A stretch of 64,000 bases of DNA. Origin: Megaustenia siamemsis (lineage: Eukaryota > Mollusca > Gastropoda > Stylommatophora > Ariophantidae). The position numbers and the translations under genes are program-made. The DNA lies in NCBI GenBank assembly GCA_032433765.1, contig JAVIAB010000051.1:81298847-81362846 (forward strand). The letters are read 5' to 3'. The notes beneath the pieces were generated by a model. It searched no databases. It saw nothing but the letters and a program-made list of their open reading frames with translations, and was not told the origin of the DNA. The stretch's first letter is position 1. Every line of letters starts with the position of its first letter. Below are positions 11,390 through 23,196 of this stretch, piece after piece.

Positions 11390-13007
11390 ATTTAATAGAT
11401 TTTGCAGCCAACACATCAACCTCACAGTTGGATATAATCGTAAATGACTTCACTTTGAATGAAGTAGAAACAGCTGTAAGGCTCATGGCTAACAACAAGG
11501 TTGCAGGTGAAGATAACATAGCATCCAAGATGCTAAAAGCAATGGATAGCCATTACTTAAAACACCTGCAGAAAATGTTTAGTGTAGTATGAAAAGAAGA
11601 AAAGGTAGTACACAGTGGAAAAGAGGTTAATTGTGAAAATTCCTAAAAAGGGCAATCTCAAGGATTGCAACAACTGGAGAGGTGTGGGTCTTCTATCAGT
11701 TGCCTGTAAAGTATTCTGTAAGATCACCATGAACAGTATTAAAGATGTCGTAGACACTCTTATGCATGAAGATCAAGCAGGGTTTAGACAAGAAAGAAAC
11801 TACCTTGATCATATTTTCACCCTAAGAATTACATTAGAAGAACATATAGAAAAGCAGAGACCACTCCTAATATTTAATAAATGCTTTCGACAGCATACAT
11901 ATTCTGAGCAGCATATAGGCTCATTGAGGAACATACTCAGACAATATGGTATACCACCAAAAATTAACATCACCTACCAAAGATCTGTACGATAGCTTCT
12001 CATGTGCAGTTCACACAGAGGCAGGATGGAGTGAATGGTTCCAGATTTATACCAAAGTGAAATAAACATGTATTTTATGTCCCTTGTTATTTGGAATTGC
12101 TATTGACTTCATTATGCAGAAGTACAGCACAGGTGACAAAAGCATTGGATGGACGTTTGGATCTCAGTTGGAGGACCTTGATTTTGTAGACAGCATGAAT
12201 AGCAATATGATGTGAACATGATGCAAGAAAAACCAAATGCCATGTCCCATCAATGGCTAGGAAAATGGGATTGAGATAAACCAAGAAAAGACAAAATTAA
12301 TGAAAAATCAATTTCACCCTGAAGAAAAAATATACCTTGAAGCAAAAGCAGTCAAAGAAGTAGATCACTTTTTATATTTTGGAAGCTGAATACATCAAGA
12401 AGGAAACACAAAGAAAGAAATTAGAATCAGAATACTAAAGGCAGTAATGACATTCAGAAACCTGGATAAAATATGGAAATCAAAATGACTAAGCACAAAA
12501 ACAAAGCTCAGGGTTGTCAAATCAAATGTATTATCCATCCTTACTTATGCATCCAAGAGCTGAAAAGCAACTAAAGAAATAGAAAATAAAATGGATGCAT
12601 TTGAATACAAAGGTCTGAGGAAAATACTTCATATACCATGGAATGAGTTCAATACTAGTGTTGAAATAAGATAAATGACAAAGCATCTAAAAACATTCAG
12701 CTATAATTAAGAGAAGAAGATGGTCATATATTGACCATGTGATGAAAAAAGACAACATCAGAATCTAAGCAGGCCCTCAAATGGAAACTAGAGGGTAAAA
12801 TAAAAGAGACAAATATAGAGAAAAACTAAAAAGAACATTAAAATGAAAGGCAACAATAACAATAACTCCCTCATCGAGATTGAACAATTCGCCCTGAACA
12901 GAGCTGTGTGGTGTGACACAATGCAGTTGAAAGATTGCCAAACATGAGAGTCCAGAATTTCTACCCAAAGTGTCGTCTTCAGCTTAAAAGGACATTAGAT
13001 GGATAGA
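11390..13007 (+). mobile_element. LINE C, long degenerate copy with RT remnants
   Basis: Frames across this interval give LNEVETAVRLMANNKVAGED (RT upstream region), KKGNLKDCNNWRGVGLLSVA, DQAGFRQERNYLDHIFTLRI (RT fingers), EDLDFVD in place of the FADD box, then the C-terminal region and a TAGATGGATAGATAG tail at about 12995. Many stops and frameshifts make it inactive. Its 3' end lies 75 bases upstream of the RasGRF exon at 13082. Confidence 0.8.
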
Positions 13008-13081
13008 TAGATTATTAGTTATATGTTATTTTGATTGTAACATTCAATAAAGTAATCTGTCCTTTAAATGATATTTTACAG

Positions 13082-13160
13082 CACATTGGAAAAATTGTTC
13101 TTCTAGACTGCACACTCATAGAAGATCCAAATTCAGACATTTTCTTCTTTGATGAGGAGA
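13082..13160 (+). CDS. RasGRF exon: start of second PH domain segment
   Basis: The exon begins after TTTTACAG and ends before GTAAGTAT. It reads in phase 0 and leaves one base (A) for the next exon. The translation contains GKIVLLDCTLIEDPNSD and a phenylalanine-rich FFFDEE, which aligns with the beta-strand region of RasGRF PH2 (LVDCT... in vertebrates). The 3' splice site has only a short pyrimidine tract. A degenerate LINE C copy ends about 75 bases upstream. No upstream partner exon was found within the window. Confidence 0.8.
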
Positions 13161-13564
13161 GTAAGTATCTATACTGAATTTTATCATATTTGTATGCCCA
13201 ACAAACTCATTCAGCTCAAACTATAAACTCTTTTGACATCAGACATTTCATAGAAGTAATTATTAAGTAAGATATCACTGTGGTTTTGAGTTATTGTGTT
13301 TGCCTGTCACTTACAAGTTTCTAGTTTGAATCCTCTAGTAATTCCAGATCTCATGATATAACTTTAAATGGTAGACATACTACTCCAAGATAAAATGCAG
13401 AATAACTGAGACAACAGTTTTATTCCAAAGAATGAAAAAATTTTGAAAACCAACAGTGACAATGGAAATAATAATAACTTTTTTCAGTATTATACAGAGT
13501 TAGTTCTGAATGTGAATCACGGTCAGCTCATCACAAAATGTGAAAATTGTTAGAAGTCACAGAA

Positions 13565-14190
13565 GGGAGGTTTTTGACAAAAAAATGTTGAGAATATCAT
13601 GGACAGCTAAAAAAAATGAACACGGTTGTTTAACTCTTTCCGTACGAATGCTTTTTATCGACGCAACAGAAAAGATTTCAGAGACAAAATTGTTCATGGT
13701 TTTAAGAATCAATCTATAAATTTATATTTATCTAACATATAACATATTATATATGAATATTTAGATAATTGAACAAGCTATTAGATTTCACCAATATCAT
13801 GATGATACAAAACATGTAAAAAAAATATGGTTTGATGACGTTCACACTAATAAAATTGAGCGTGGCGCACTATGCGGCGAAACGTATGCTGCCGAAATCA
13901 GCATGGCGCACAGTGCGGGAAACGTACGGAAAGAGTTAAAAGATGTATGGAAAAAATCAAAACTCATGGACATCAAGTGGGAAAAAAATCATTTATTGGC
14001 CATGTTGTGAGAAGAGAACAGAATATCGAGGGAAGTAGAGCAAGAGATGAATGGAGATATATTAAGAGAATAGCATGGTTAAAAGCCAAGAGTAGTAGTG
14101 ATGAATGCCTCAAGAGGCAGAAAAATGTTGAGAAACATGATCACCAATGTCTGCATGCACAATACTGGATGTTGATAATGATCTTATTAT
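13565..14190 (+). mobile_element. LINE A 3' fragment interrupted by a MITE
   Basis: The left part (TTGAGAATATCATGGACAGC) and the right part (TTGGCCATGTTGTGAGAAGA, ending in GTTGATAATGATC) are consecutive in intact LINE A copies. The MITE at 13634-13935 sits between them, so the LINE is older than the MITE. Confidence 0.7.
13634..13935. mobile_element. piggyBac-like MITE with TTAA target duplication
   Basis: A 302-base element has perfect 13-bp terminal inverted repeats CTCTTTCCGTACG / CGTACGGAAAGAG and is flanked on both sides by TTAA (13630-13633 and 13936-13939). TTAA duplication is characteristic of piggyBac-superfamily insertion. It has no coding capacity. A diverged part of the same family (GAGCGTGGCGCACTATGCG... 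region) appears at 44640-44725. Confidence 0.85.
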
Positions 14191-14334
14191 AAATGAGATA
14201 AACTGAATAGTTATATCAGTGAGGGTTGACAAAACATATATTTGAGGTTCAGTGCTATATGTTAACTTGGCAGTTTTCAATTAACACATAGAAATGTAGG
14301 TTACTTGACAAATACAGTGATGATGATATTGATT

Positions 14335-14700
14335 GAATGACATGGCACTGACATGTGAAACAGTAGCCTAGTTGGGAAAACCACCCGACTGGGCTACCAA
14401 CGTTTGGACAACTGTGTTCGATTCTCGCTGGAAGCAGTGTGAGATATACTCGTGTTTGAAAAAAAAATACCCCCGCAGTCGACCCAGCTGCTGGCAGAAA
14501 TGGGTGGTAAATGGAAGGTAAAGAATGGAAAGAAATGGAAGGTAAAGAATGCAGCCTCGCATCATAAGTTTTGATGCTTGAAGTGACACTATTCAGAAGT
14601 CTCCAAACACTTTTGGATAGGCGGCCGAGCACATATGGGTGGAAACTCACATGCTAAGACGTTGATTCAAGTCTTGTACTTTACATTTTATGTGCCATAG
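14335..14700 (+). mobile_element. SINE P copy (tRNA-like head)
   Basis: The head contains TAGCCTAGTTGGGAAAACCA (box A-like) and TGTGTTCGATTCTCGC (box B-like). The body and end match the complement of 17218-17510: TTTTGGATAGGCGGCCGAGC, CACATGCTAAGACGTTGATT. A local duplication of GGAAGGTAAAGAATG occurs at 14512-14550. Confidence 0.75.
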
Positions 14701-15075
14701 GCTCTAAGACCCATGAAGTTGATGTTGCAACTGAAAGGATTTCCTGGGTTCTGTTTGAGAAATTGGAACATGTTGTTTCTGGATTGGAATACTATGTCTT
14801 TTATATCAGAATACTTCACCACTGTGGAAACTATAGCAATCCTTACCTGATTAGTTGGACTGCTTTAATACAGACTTTTACTGTGGTGCCCAACTGAGAT
14901 GTGAAGAAAGATTTTGGTCAGCTGTAGGTCGCTGACTCTTAAGCTGTCCAACTCTAGATAGATGTAATAAATGTAAAATTCATTTATTCCATCATAGTAA
15001 TTAACCAAATTTCTAAAATTGAACCTCACCGATGGCATGAAGTTTGTGTCTCTACACTGAGATGTATTTTTTAAA

Positions 15076-15638
15076 ATCAGGAATAAGATTTGAATGATAA
15101 TAGACACTACTGAATAAGATTTGGATGATAATAGACACTACTGAATAAGATTTGAATGATAATAGACACTACTGAATAAGATTTGGATGATAATAGACAC
15201 TACTGAATAAGATTTGAATGATAATAGACACTACTGAATAATATTTGGATGATAATAGACACTACTGAATAATATTTGTATGATAATAGACACTACTGAA
15301 TAAGATTTGGATGATAATAGACACTACTGAATAAGATTTGGATGATAATAGACACTACTGAATAAGATTTGGATGATAATAGACACTACTGAATAAGATT
15401 TGGATGATAATAGACACTACTGAATAAGATTTGGATGATATATAGACCCTACTGAATAAGATTTGGATGATAATAGACACTACTGAATAAGATTTGGATG
15501 ATAATAGACACTACTGAATAAGATTTGTATGATAATAGACACTACTGAATAAGATTTGTATGATAATAGACACTACTGAATAAGATTTGGATGATAATAG
15601 ACACTACTGAATAAGATTTCGATGATAATAGACACTAC
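15076..15638. repeat. 31-bp minisatellite, about 18 units
   Basis: The unit reads GAATAAGATTTGGATGATAA followed by TAGACACTACT. Units alternate GGATG and GAATG near the left end, then become uniform, and one unit has an extra TATA (15440). It lies in the 12-kb intron. Confidence 0.97.
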
Positions 15639-16214
15639 TCATGTCCCTGAGGGTGCCAGGCCCCAGACTACAGTCAGGAGAGAACAAATGGAGCCACTGT
15701 CACTTGCCACACATGTTGTTAAAGGTGACTAAGCAGGTTGAGGTTATTGTGGGTGCTGCGGAGTTTGTACATCTGAACTGAAGCCATTTTTGGTGCTTTT
15801 GCTAGTGTGTGGCAGCCATGCTTTATACAGGGCAATTTGCTGAGGAGAGGTTATGAGTAGCAAAGGAGTTGGTCTGTTCTGCAATGAAGATGATCATTCA
15901 ATGAAACAAAACTAGGCAAGATACTACCCATATACATTAATAATATTTTCCACTCACATGTACAAAGTTATGAAATGAAAATATATGTTGATTGCAACAA
16001 AGTTTCACTTGACATTTTATTTTTCCCGATATTAAAAACATACAATGTTAAAGTAAGTTAACAAACTGGATTAGTATGGACAGAGGTAAGTGTATTCAGG
16101 ATCCTTGGCAGTGAGAAGGATAGACAGTTTTGCAATTCAGAATATCATTAAGAAACTATAGAATCATATTCAAGAGATGATCTTTAAAAAAAATATTAAA
16201 ATTACTCCTCCCAC
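15639..16214. other. No recognised feature
   Basis: The interval after the minisatellite includes a more GC-rich block (15640-15860) with no coding similarity seen, then AT-rich sequence. Confidence 0.35.
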
Positions 16215-16545
16215 ACATTTTTTTTTCTTCTCATTTTTGAGTTCGCCAGCTTTCACCTCTGGTGAAGTCCCTAGAGGCTAGAAACTGAATTTTGCGTGTT
16301 AATTCGGTTTTCCCTGGTAGCCATGTGCACAGGGGTCCCTTGCTGCACAGGCAGATAACTTTTATCTTTGGAGATGCTCATATTTTTTCGCCGATGAGTA
16401 ATTGACTTTTCAAAAGCCAGGTACCACTGCAGAGACCAGGTGTGGTTGCTGCAGAGAGAAATCACAAATAAAAATCCCAACTGGTGCAGACAGTGTTTGA
16501 ACTCACAACCTCTATGTCTCGAGATCAGCCAGTCCCCAACACTTG
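16215..16545 (-). mobile_element. SINE U candidate (tRNA-like head)
   Basis: On the minus strand the head reads GGGGACTGGCTGATCTCGAG followed by GTTGTGAGTTCAAACAC, which resembles RNA polymerase III boxes A and B. The remainder is unlike the other SINEs in the window. Only one copy is present, so family status is inferred from the promoter-like boxes. Confidence 0.45.
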
Positions 16546-17217
16546 ATATTTCTTGGCTATATCAAAGTCAGGGTAGATATTTTTGTTTAACTTAGAGGTA
16601 CAATGTATGAAATTGTTTGACTAATGGTGTGATATCGTGTTATATGCTAAAGTTCTTTTGGCTGACTTAATTTCTTTGTCAGTGAAGTAAATTTATAATT
16701 TAAAAAAAAAAAGAAAAAAATCGCTAATATGTTTTTGATGAAGAAACAGTCCTGACAGGATTCTTATGCTTCTCTGTATCTTCTGCACCCCAATGTCCGA
16801 AGTTTATAAACAATCGCAGTGAGTAGCCTCACTTTTACTCCCTCTCTCTGAATTTAATGAAAACTTTTTTCTTAAATTGTCAAAAAATATGCATTTCCTT
16901 TTATTATTTTCCTCTGCTTTCGACATGTTAAAAAACACGTAAACAAATAGTCAAAAGATAAGATAGACCTAACAGATAAACTCATGCACAAAACCAAAGA
17001 TGGCAGTCATGTGAATTTGCATTTCACATGCAGGTATTAACAGAGAACAAGAAATAGATTTATGGATAATCAGAAGCTTTTATCTGGATTTAGGTGATAA
17101 CTTGTTAGATCTATCCAGTATTTCAACAAATGATGAATCAATTTTGCCATAAACACTCTTATCATGCTGTGGATTTGACTGCATGAACGTCAATGGTGTA
17201 GGCAGATTAACATAAAG

Positions 17218-17510
17218 TAAAAGTAAAGTATGAGACTTGAATCAGCATCTTAGCATGTGAGTTTTTACCCATATGTGCTCGGTCACCTATCCAAAAGTGT
17301 TAGGAGATTTCTGGATAGTGTCTCTTGAAGCATCGAAACTCACGATGTAAAGCAGCATTGCTCACCTTCCCAGAGCAATACCCTGGTACTCATTTCTGCC
17401 CATGAGTACAACATACACTGCTTCCAGCGGGAATTGAACACAGGTTGTCAGAACATTGGTAGCCCAGTCGGGTGGTTTTTCCCAACTAGGCTACCGAGGC
17501 CCCAGGTATG
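17218..17510 (-). mobile_element. SINE P copy (tRNA-like head)
   Basis: Minus-strand head GGTAGCCTAGTTGGGAAAAA with CTGTGTTCAATTCCCGC as a box B-like motif. The body CCAGGGTATTGCTCTGGGAA and the end CACATGCTAAGATGCTGATT match the copy at 14335. A fuller copy than that one. Confidence 0.8.
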
Positions 17511-18364
17511 ATTAACATATTACAGAACAATGCATGCACAAATGATATATTATTTCCAGCAATGTTAAAGAAGCAGGACGGTCTCAAATCTTCTGTAATG
17601 TCTGGCTAGATGCTGGACAAACATGTAAAAAACATTACATGTTCCACAAAATTCAAATGTCTTGTAACTCTACTCTGTGACTGAAGATTACCAGACTTTT
17701 GTGTATTCCAGTCATTGTTAAATATATTTTATGATGCTTGCAATTTAAGAAATGGCAGAAAGATGTAATTATATTCTAAACTAATATTTTGTATTAATGA
17801 CGTTTTAGTACCTTTATTATGTGAATAAATATTTCAAGTATTGACACTTCCTTGTGTGAAATATTGCATTTTTCAAAACAAATTTTAACTGAAATTTAGG
17901 ATTTAAAATTATGAATTCTTTTCTAATCAACCTGAATATGGTCAGTGAAGAATCATAATCATGCTTCTAAAATAAGCCCGTAATTGAAACATCATCAGGT
18001 AAGAAACAACTGTGCCCTGATAAAAGAAAATTAAAATAAAATTAAAAAAAAGATAATAAACTTTTGTCATTTGAGCACTTCGAAACTTTACATGGCCATA
18101 TTATTGTTTTATATTATTATCTGATTATAATTATTCTTTTGATGGTATTTTTTTTGTTTCTTGTTTGCTTTTGCAAAGTTTCTTCATTTGATTTCTTAGC
18201 TGTCCTTGGAATTAAAACATCATTTATCTTTTTCTCAAGTAAATGAGTTCTATATAGATATAAATATTTTATGGGTTCGAATAATCATTATTAAAAACGA
18301 TCAGATGAATTTCTCTCAACAGCGTAAGTTTTTTCTGAAAAAGAAAAATGTATGTGGAGGGGGG

Positions 18365-18790
18365 AGGGTTGAGGCTTGGTGGTCTAGAACAGTAGTTCAC
18401 AACTGGGGACATGCATATGGCCCCCGGGAGCCACAGGATAATTTAGGGGGGAGGGGGGGGGCGTAGGAAGAAAATGGCACAAACGCATTAAAAAACGTTG
18501 AGAAACGCTGGCCTGGAGGTAAGACATTGGCATCTGGACAGGAAGATTTTAGGTTCTAATCCCACCATGGGCAGTGGGAATTTTTTCATCCCAAATCATT
18601 GGTTTCCTTATGGCTTTACCTCTCTTGGTTTCTGGGCAGTGAAATCTGATTTTTAGTTCTCTTGGAAAATGGCAAAAAACTGGTGGCCCCCATCTGCAGT
18701 TGCGCATATTAAAGAACTCTCTGCATTTGAATGTAGAATAAATTAGACCAAAAATGCTCACTGCCCTAGCAAAAATTGTTAACCATTGTT
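18365..18790 (+). mobile_element. SINE Q copy split by a hAT MITE
   Basis: The head TTGGTGGTCTAGA (18378-18388) resumes after the inserted element as GCCTGGAGGTAAGACATTGG. Box B-like TAGGTTCTAATCCCACC follows, then GGCAGTGGGAATTTTTTC and the shared body. Other copies are at 22295, 24390 (minus), 47479 and 53666. Confidence 0.7.
18390..18510. mobile_element. hAT-type MITE
   Basis: The left end CAGTAGTTCACAACTGGGG and right end AACGTTGAGAAACGCTG are imperfect inverted repeats of the typical hAT form (CAGxGxTTCTCAAC...). The 8-bp flanks GTCTAGAA and GCCTGGAG match at five positions, as expected for an old 8-bp duplication. It is 121 bases, G-rich inside, and non-coding. Confidence 0.65.
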
Positions 18791-18929
18791 AACACATGCT
18801 GGAGACATGTGTTGGGCCTAAAGACTCTGGTCTAAACAAGCAACATGATGCATCCATGCTCTTAATTGTTGAACGCTAAATAGAAGACATCAGTGTATAT
18901 TTCACTCTGATGTGAAAAAATTGCAATAA

Positions 18930-19950
18930 GCATAATGTAGATCACTGGGATTAAACAAGAATGTATTTTATCACCCTTGTTATTTGGAGTTGTTATGGAC
19001 TTCATCATGATGAAATGCTGCTGCACTGGTAACAAAGGCATCAAATGGATACAAGGAGACCATTTGGAGGACCTCGACTTTGCTGATGACATAGTTCTCA
19101 TCAGCAGTCAGATAAAAAAAATGCAGGAAAACACAAATGAACTTTCATCAATAACCAGCAAAATTGGGCTTGAGATCAATCACGAAAAGACTAAAGTCAT
19201 GAAAAGCTTAATTCCAACAGATGACAGAATATACATGGAAAACAAACCAGTGGATGAGATCGATAACTTTATCTATCTTGGGAGTCACATTGATCAGGAA
19301 GGGGATACAATCAAAGAAATTAGAATCTGAATAGCTAAAGCAGCAATGTCTTTCAGAAGCCTTGAAAAGTTGTGGAAATCAAAACTCATCAGCACAAACA
19401 CAAAACATAGACTATTAAAATCAAACGTACCATCAACCCTTATGTATGCATGTGAGAGCTGAAAAACAACAAGAGACATAGAAACAAAGTTGAACGCATT
19501 AAAATAAAATAAATGTCTAAGGAAAATACTTGGTATAGCGTGGAACGAATTCAAAACAAATGAGTAAGTTAGAGAAATTGCCAATTAACCACTAATATCT
19601 TCAGTAATAAAGAAATAACAATGGTCATATGTTGGACATGTGATGATAAGAGATAATAACGAAATAGCAAAGCAAGCCCTCATGTGGGAAACAACAGGTA
19701 AGAGGAAAAGAGGCTGACCCAGAGAGACACTGAGAAGAGCATTGATCAGAGAAGTAAGAGCAGCAGGAATTGGCTCCCTCAATGAGATAAGAGTTGCTTG
19801 CACAGAACAGAGACAAATGGCGAGATTTGATACAAGATCTTTACAAGAACTGAAAAATACTAGAATAAAAATTTAGATAAGAGAAAGAGTATCTGGGTCT
19901 ATGCCCTATGGGCCATCTATGGCTCGAAAGGTCAATAGAAAGATAGATAG
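18930..19950 (+). mobile_element. LINE C copy with RT active-site region
   Basis: The 117-residue frame at 18977-19330 carries LEDLDFADDIVLISSQ, the FADD catalytic box of the reverse transcriptase, then FIYLGSHIDQEGDTIKEIRI. Downstream frames carry the C-terminal region (LRKILGIAWN-like) and the 3' end GGGCCATCTATGGCTCGAAA plus a TAGA tail. Stops after 19330 break the frame. It is 5'-truncated within the RT. Confidence 0.88.
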
Positions 19951-20139
19951 ATAGTGTAGATATCCTTTCTTTTTTTCATCGATTGTTCTAATCCTTGTAT
20001 CTTAAGGTGATGTAGAAAGGAGCTATGTGTAGCTTCCTGGACATTTCTAGTTGTTTAACATAAATTTATGGGTGAGAGGGGTCTGAGTGTCATTGTATTT
20101 ACCACGCACAGTGTGTGAAGAATTTTTCTGGAAAAATTT

Positions 20140-20395
20140 AGACTGGCCTAAAGCCTGGATCAGTGTACATCCCTATTCCAAAGAAAGGAAATCGGAAGCT
20201 GTTTTCCTACTACAGAACTATTGCCCTAATAAGCCTTGCCAGTAAAATACTCTTGCGGATCATCATGAATCGGATAGCAGGATAGTTAGAACAAGAACTT
20301 TATATAGTTCAAGCAGGTTTCAGACATAGTTGAGGTACAAGAGACCACATCTTTAACATGATAAATTTCCATGCGAAGTGTAGGGAATACAACAT
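20140..20395 (+). mobile_element. LINE G RT fragment, 5' part
   Basis: Translation with stops gives KPGSVYIPIPKKGNRKLFSY, YRTIALISLASKILLRIIMN and VQAGFRHS, the fingers region of a non-LTR RT. The continuation of the RT appears from 21230, so the interval between is probably an insertion or rearrangement. Confidence 0.6.
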
Positions 20396-21096
20396 AGTGT
20401 AACTGGGTTAAGGAGAAAATGGTGATCCATATCTATTTAATTAGAACTTGAATAGCTAATTAAATTATGAGGCTTTGAACAAAGAAATCTCCTAACATTC
20501 TAGAAGGGACAAGGTGCACTACAAGTGATCATAGAGATACCATCCAATCAGAAGAGAATAGTTTAGTTTGTGCTGTTAGTTGACCACGGAGGGACAGATG
20601 AAGGTGAGTTGTCAGATCCAGTACAGCACTCCAGGCAGGTAGACATAACATCAGGATGGTACTTGTTTGACAGAGTGATACATTGGTAGAATAACATTTA
20701 ATTAGAGTAGACCAGAGATAGTAAAAGAGAAAATGCTGGAATGAAGTCAGAGATAGGTAGAGTGAATCAGAAGATTCTGCTAGGAAGGGTCCAAATTTAA
20801 GTGGAGTTCAAATTGTTACAAATGGGAAGTGAATTCAGATGAAAGGTTAGTGAGAAAGACAATTTTCATTATTGTTGTTATGTTGTTGATGCAAGTGCAG
20901 AGGGATGGTGGAGTTTTCATTCCCCATAAACTTGCTAGAAGGACTAGAGTCCGTCAATGAATCTGTTTACATCTGTGTTATTGTTACAACAAGCAAAGTA
21001 CATTTACGATTACAAGAAGGCCAACCCACAAGATCGATTCAGATGAAGTTAGTTAAGTCAGATAGTTGTTTCATGAATTACAGTACAACAATCAAA
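20396..21096. other. Unidentified insertion-like interval in LINE G
   Basis: Nothing was recognised here. It separates two halves of a degenerate RT and is followed by a short LINE D tail. Confidence 0.3.
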
Positions 21097-21137
21097 CTTG
21101 TTTGGAGTGCAATGATGATGACCCACAAATAACTCAA
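21097..21137 (+). mobile_element. LINE D 3' tail fragment
   Basis: TTTGGAGTGCAATGATGATG ACCCACAAATAACTCAATA matches the last 40 bases of LINE D (62699-62739 and, on the minus strand, 23200-23240). It is an extremely 5'-truncated insertion, or the end of a diverged longer copy. Confidence 0.65.
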
Positions 21138-21229
21138 TATCTCTTACAGTACTCTCCAACTTGTACAGTAGAATTGCATACATGCTTCATATATTACAGC
21201 AAGGCCTGAGAATGCATACATCAGAAATG

Positions 21230-22290
21230 TGGAATATCAAGAAAGATATGGGCTATCTGGTGTACGAGGAAGAAGAAGAAGATATGGGCTTTCCAATACA
21301 TCTAATACAACTTATCAAATCACTATATCATGAACAGCAAGCAGCTATCAGGATAGCGGGCAAAACATCAAATTGATTTGAAGTACAAAAAGAGGTGAGG
21401 CTGGATGTATCCTTTCTTCATACCTGTTCAACATCTATGCTGAGAACATCATAACAAATGTCAGAAACGATGACAAATTTGTCATGTTTGACCCTTTCAC
21501 AATAAATGGCAACATATTTCCAGAACTCAAATATGTTTATGACACAGTCCTCCTCTCAAACAGTGCAGAAGGATTAAAGGAGACAATTGAGTGTGTTAAA
21601 AAACATAATGAGGAGCAAAACCTGAATCTCAACATACAGAAAACTAAGATAATGTTCATTGACAAATCCATTGGCCAACCCAAAATATCAACACTGAAGA
21701 ACTTTAAATTTTAACAAACTATGAATAAATAAGATCTGTAGCAACTAACAATGGAGACTGCCAGGTGGAGATAAAAAAAAAATCAGCAATAGCAAAACAA
21801 AAATGAAATGCCATGAAGAATATGTGGCACAGTACCATCAAGGCAGTAGAATTAAAATGACTGAGGACAGGTAATGATAGCAACAAATGGTTGTGAATCA
21901 TAGTCAATCTCACAAACAGCACTGAAGGAAAACAATTCTTCGAAACAAAATACTACAGAAAAATCCTTAAGATACCTTGGATAATGAAAAAGAGCAATGA
22001 AGAAGGCATATTTAAAGACTTAAACATAGAAAATAACTGGTTCATAAACACCATTCTACAGAGGAATTTAAAATACTACGGCCATGTCAAAAGACACAGA
22101 GGGCTGGAAAGAACAATAATGTAAGGCATGGTTCCTGTGTGACGCATCAAGAGCAGACCAAGAAGAAGGTGGTTTCAAAACATCAACGAGACCTTGAACA
22201 TGACAACAGAAGTGGGAGATCTGGCTAGAGATGAAGGTTCTCTCAAATGTGCTATAGTGAATGTAACATTCTGCTAAGGACATACAACCT
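21230..22290 (+). mobile_element. LINE G RT and C-terminal region, degenerate
   Basis: Frames give GFPIHLIQLIKSLYHEQQAA, then YDTVLLSNSAEGLKETIECV where a YADDTVLL box is expected, then LNLNIQKTKIMF. After this come the C-terminal part and RRRWFQNINETLNMTTEVG near the 3' end. The catalytic Asp pair is damaged (YVYDT). It ends where SINE Q begins. Confidence 0.7.
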
Positions 22291-22294
22291 GATG

Positions 22295-22560
22295 ATAATG
22301 GGTGGTCTAGAGGTAGTTTGTTTCTCTCTGGACATTTAGGTCTCAGGTTTCAATCCCACCATAGGCAGTGGGAGTTTTATTCTTATTTATGGTTTATTTT
22401 CAGCTCTACTCTTCTCTAGTCTCTGGGTGGTGAGATCCATTGTCTATTCTTCTCAAATGCTGGCAAACAAGAGGAAGTACCATGTGCACATTAAACAAGC
22501 CTTGACAATATTTAAAGAGTAGACCAAAAAACAAGCGCTATCTGAGTAAAAATTGTTTCC
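22295..22560 (+). mobile_element. SINE Q copy
   Basis: Head GGGTGGTCTAGAGGTAGTTT (box A-like) and CAGGTTTCAATCCCACC (box B-like), then GGCAGTGGGAGTTTTATTC and the family body with CTCTGGGTGGTGAGATCC. Confidence 0.8.
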
Positions 22561-23184
22561 CTAAATGGATCAAAGGCCATACAGTGGATTTTATGCTCAT
22601 GTATCAGGGTTCTCCTTGAAGATTCTCAGTATTTTGAGAAGATCATATCACCTATGAATGTGTCCAGAATGCAGTAATGATGATTGATAGTTGTATAAGC
22701 TGAAGTTATAAATAGTATACAAAATTGAAGAGGGAGTATTTTGAAATCTGGACAATGCGACTGAAAAACAAGAAACTTGTAATGTATAGCCTAAGTTTTG
22801 ACTGTCAGGACCACTAAAGCAGTGTTCCCTTAACTTTCAATGTTACTGAGTAAGTGTTGATGTTGGTAATTACTACCTCTGACATATTTCCTCATCTCCT
22901 ACCATTCTTTGTGCATTTACAATAAATCAACGTCTATTGATTTGTTGATGTTATTTTCTTGACTTTTTTCTACGTGCCCTCATTTCTTTAGACTGTAGAC
23001 AATGTACTCTAGAATGTTCATTGTCTATCCTGTTGATCATAGACATCTATGTTTGTGTTTTGGACAATGGTTTGTGATTTGTTGTATTGTCAAATTTCAT
23101 GAATTGTGATGCTCAAAATGTTTTGTATTGAGATGTTCAAAAGACACATATAAGTAGATGAAATATAATAATCGTCATTGCCAA
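22561..23184. other. No recognised feature
   Basis: Intronic AT-rich sequence without recognised repeat or coding content. Confidence 0.35.
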
Positions 23185-23196
23185 AACCCATTACAA

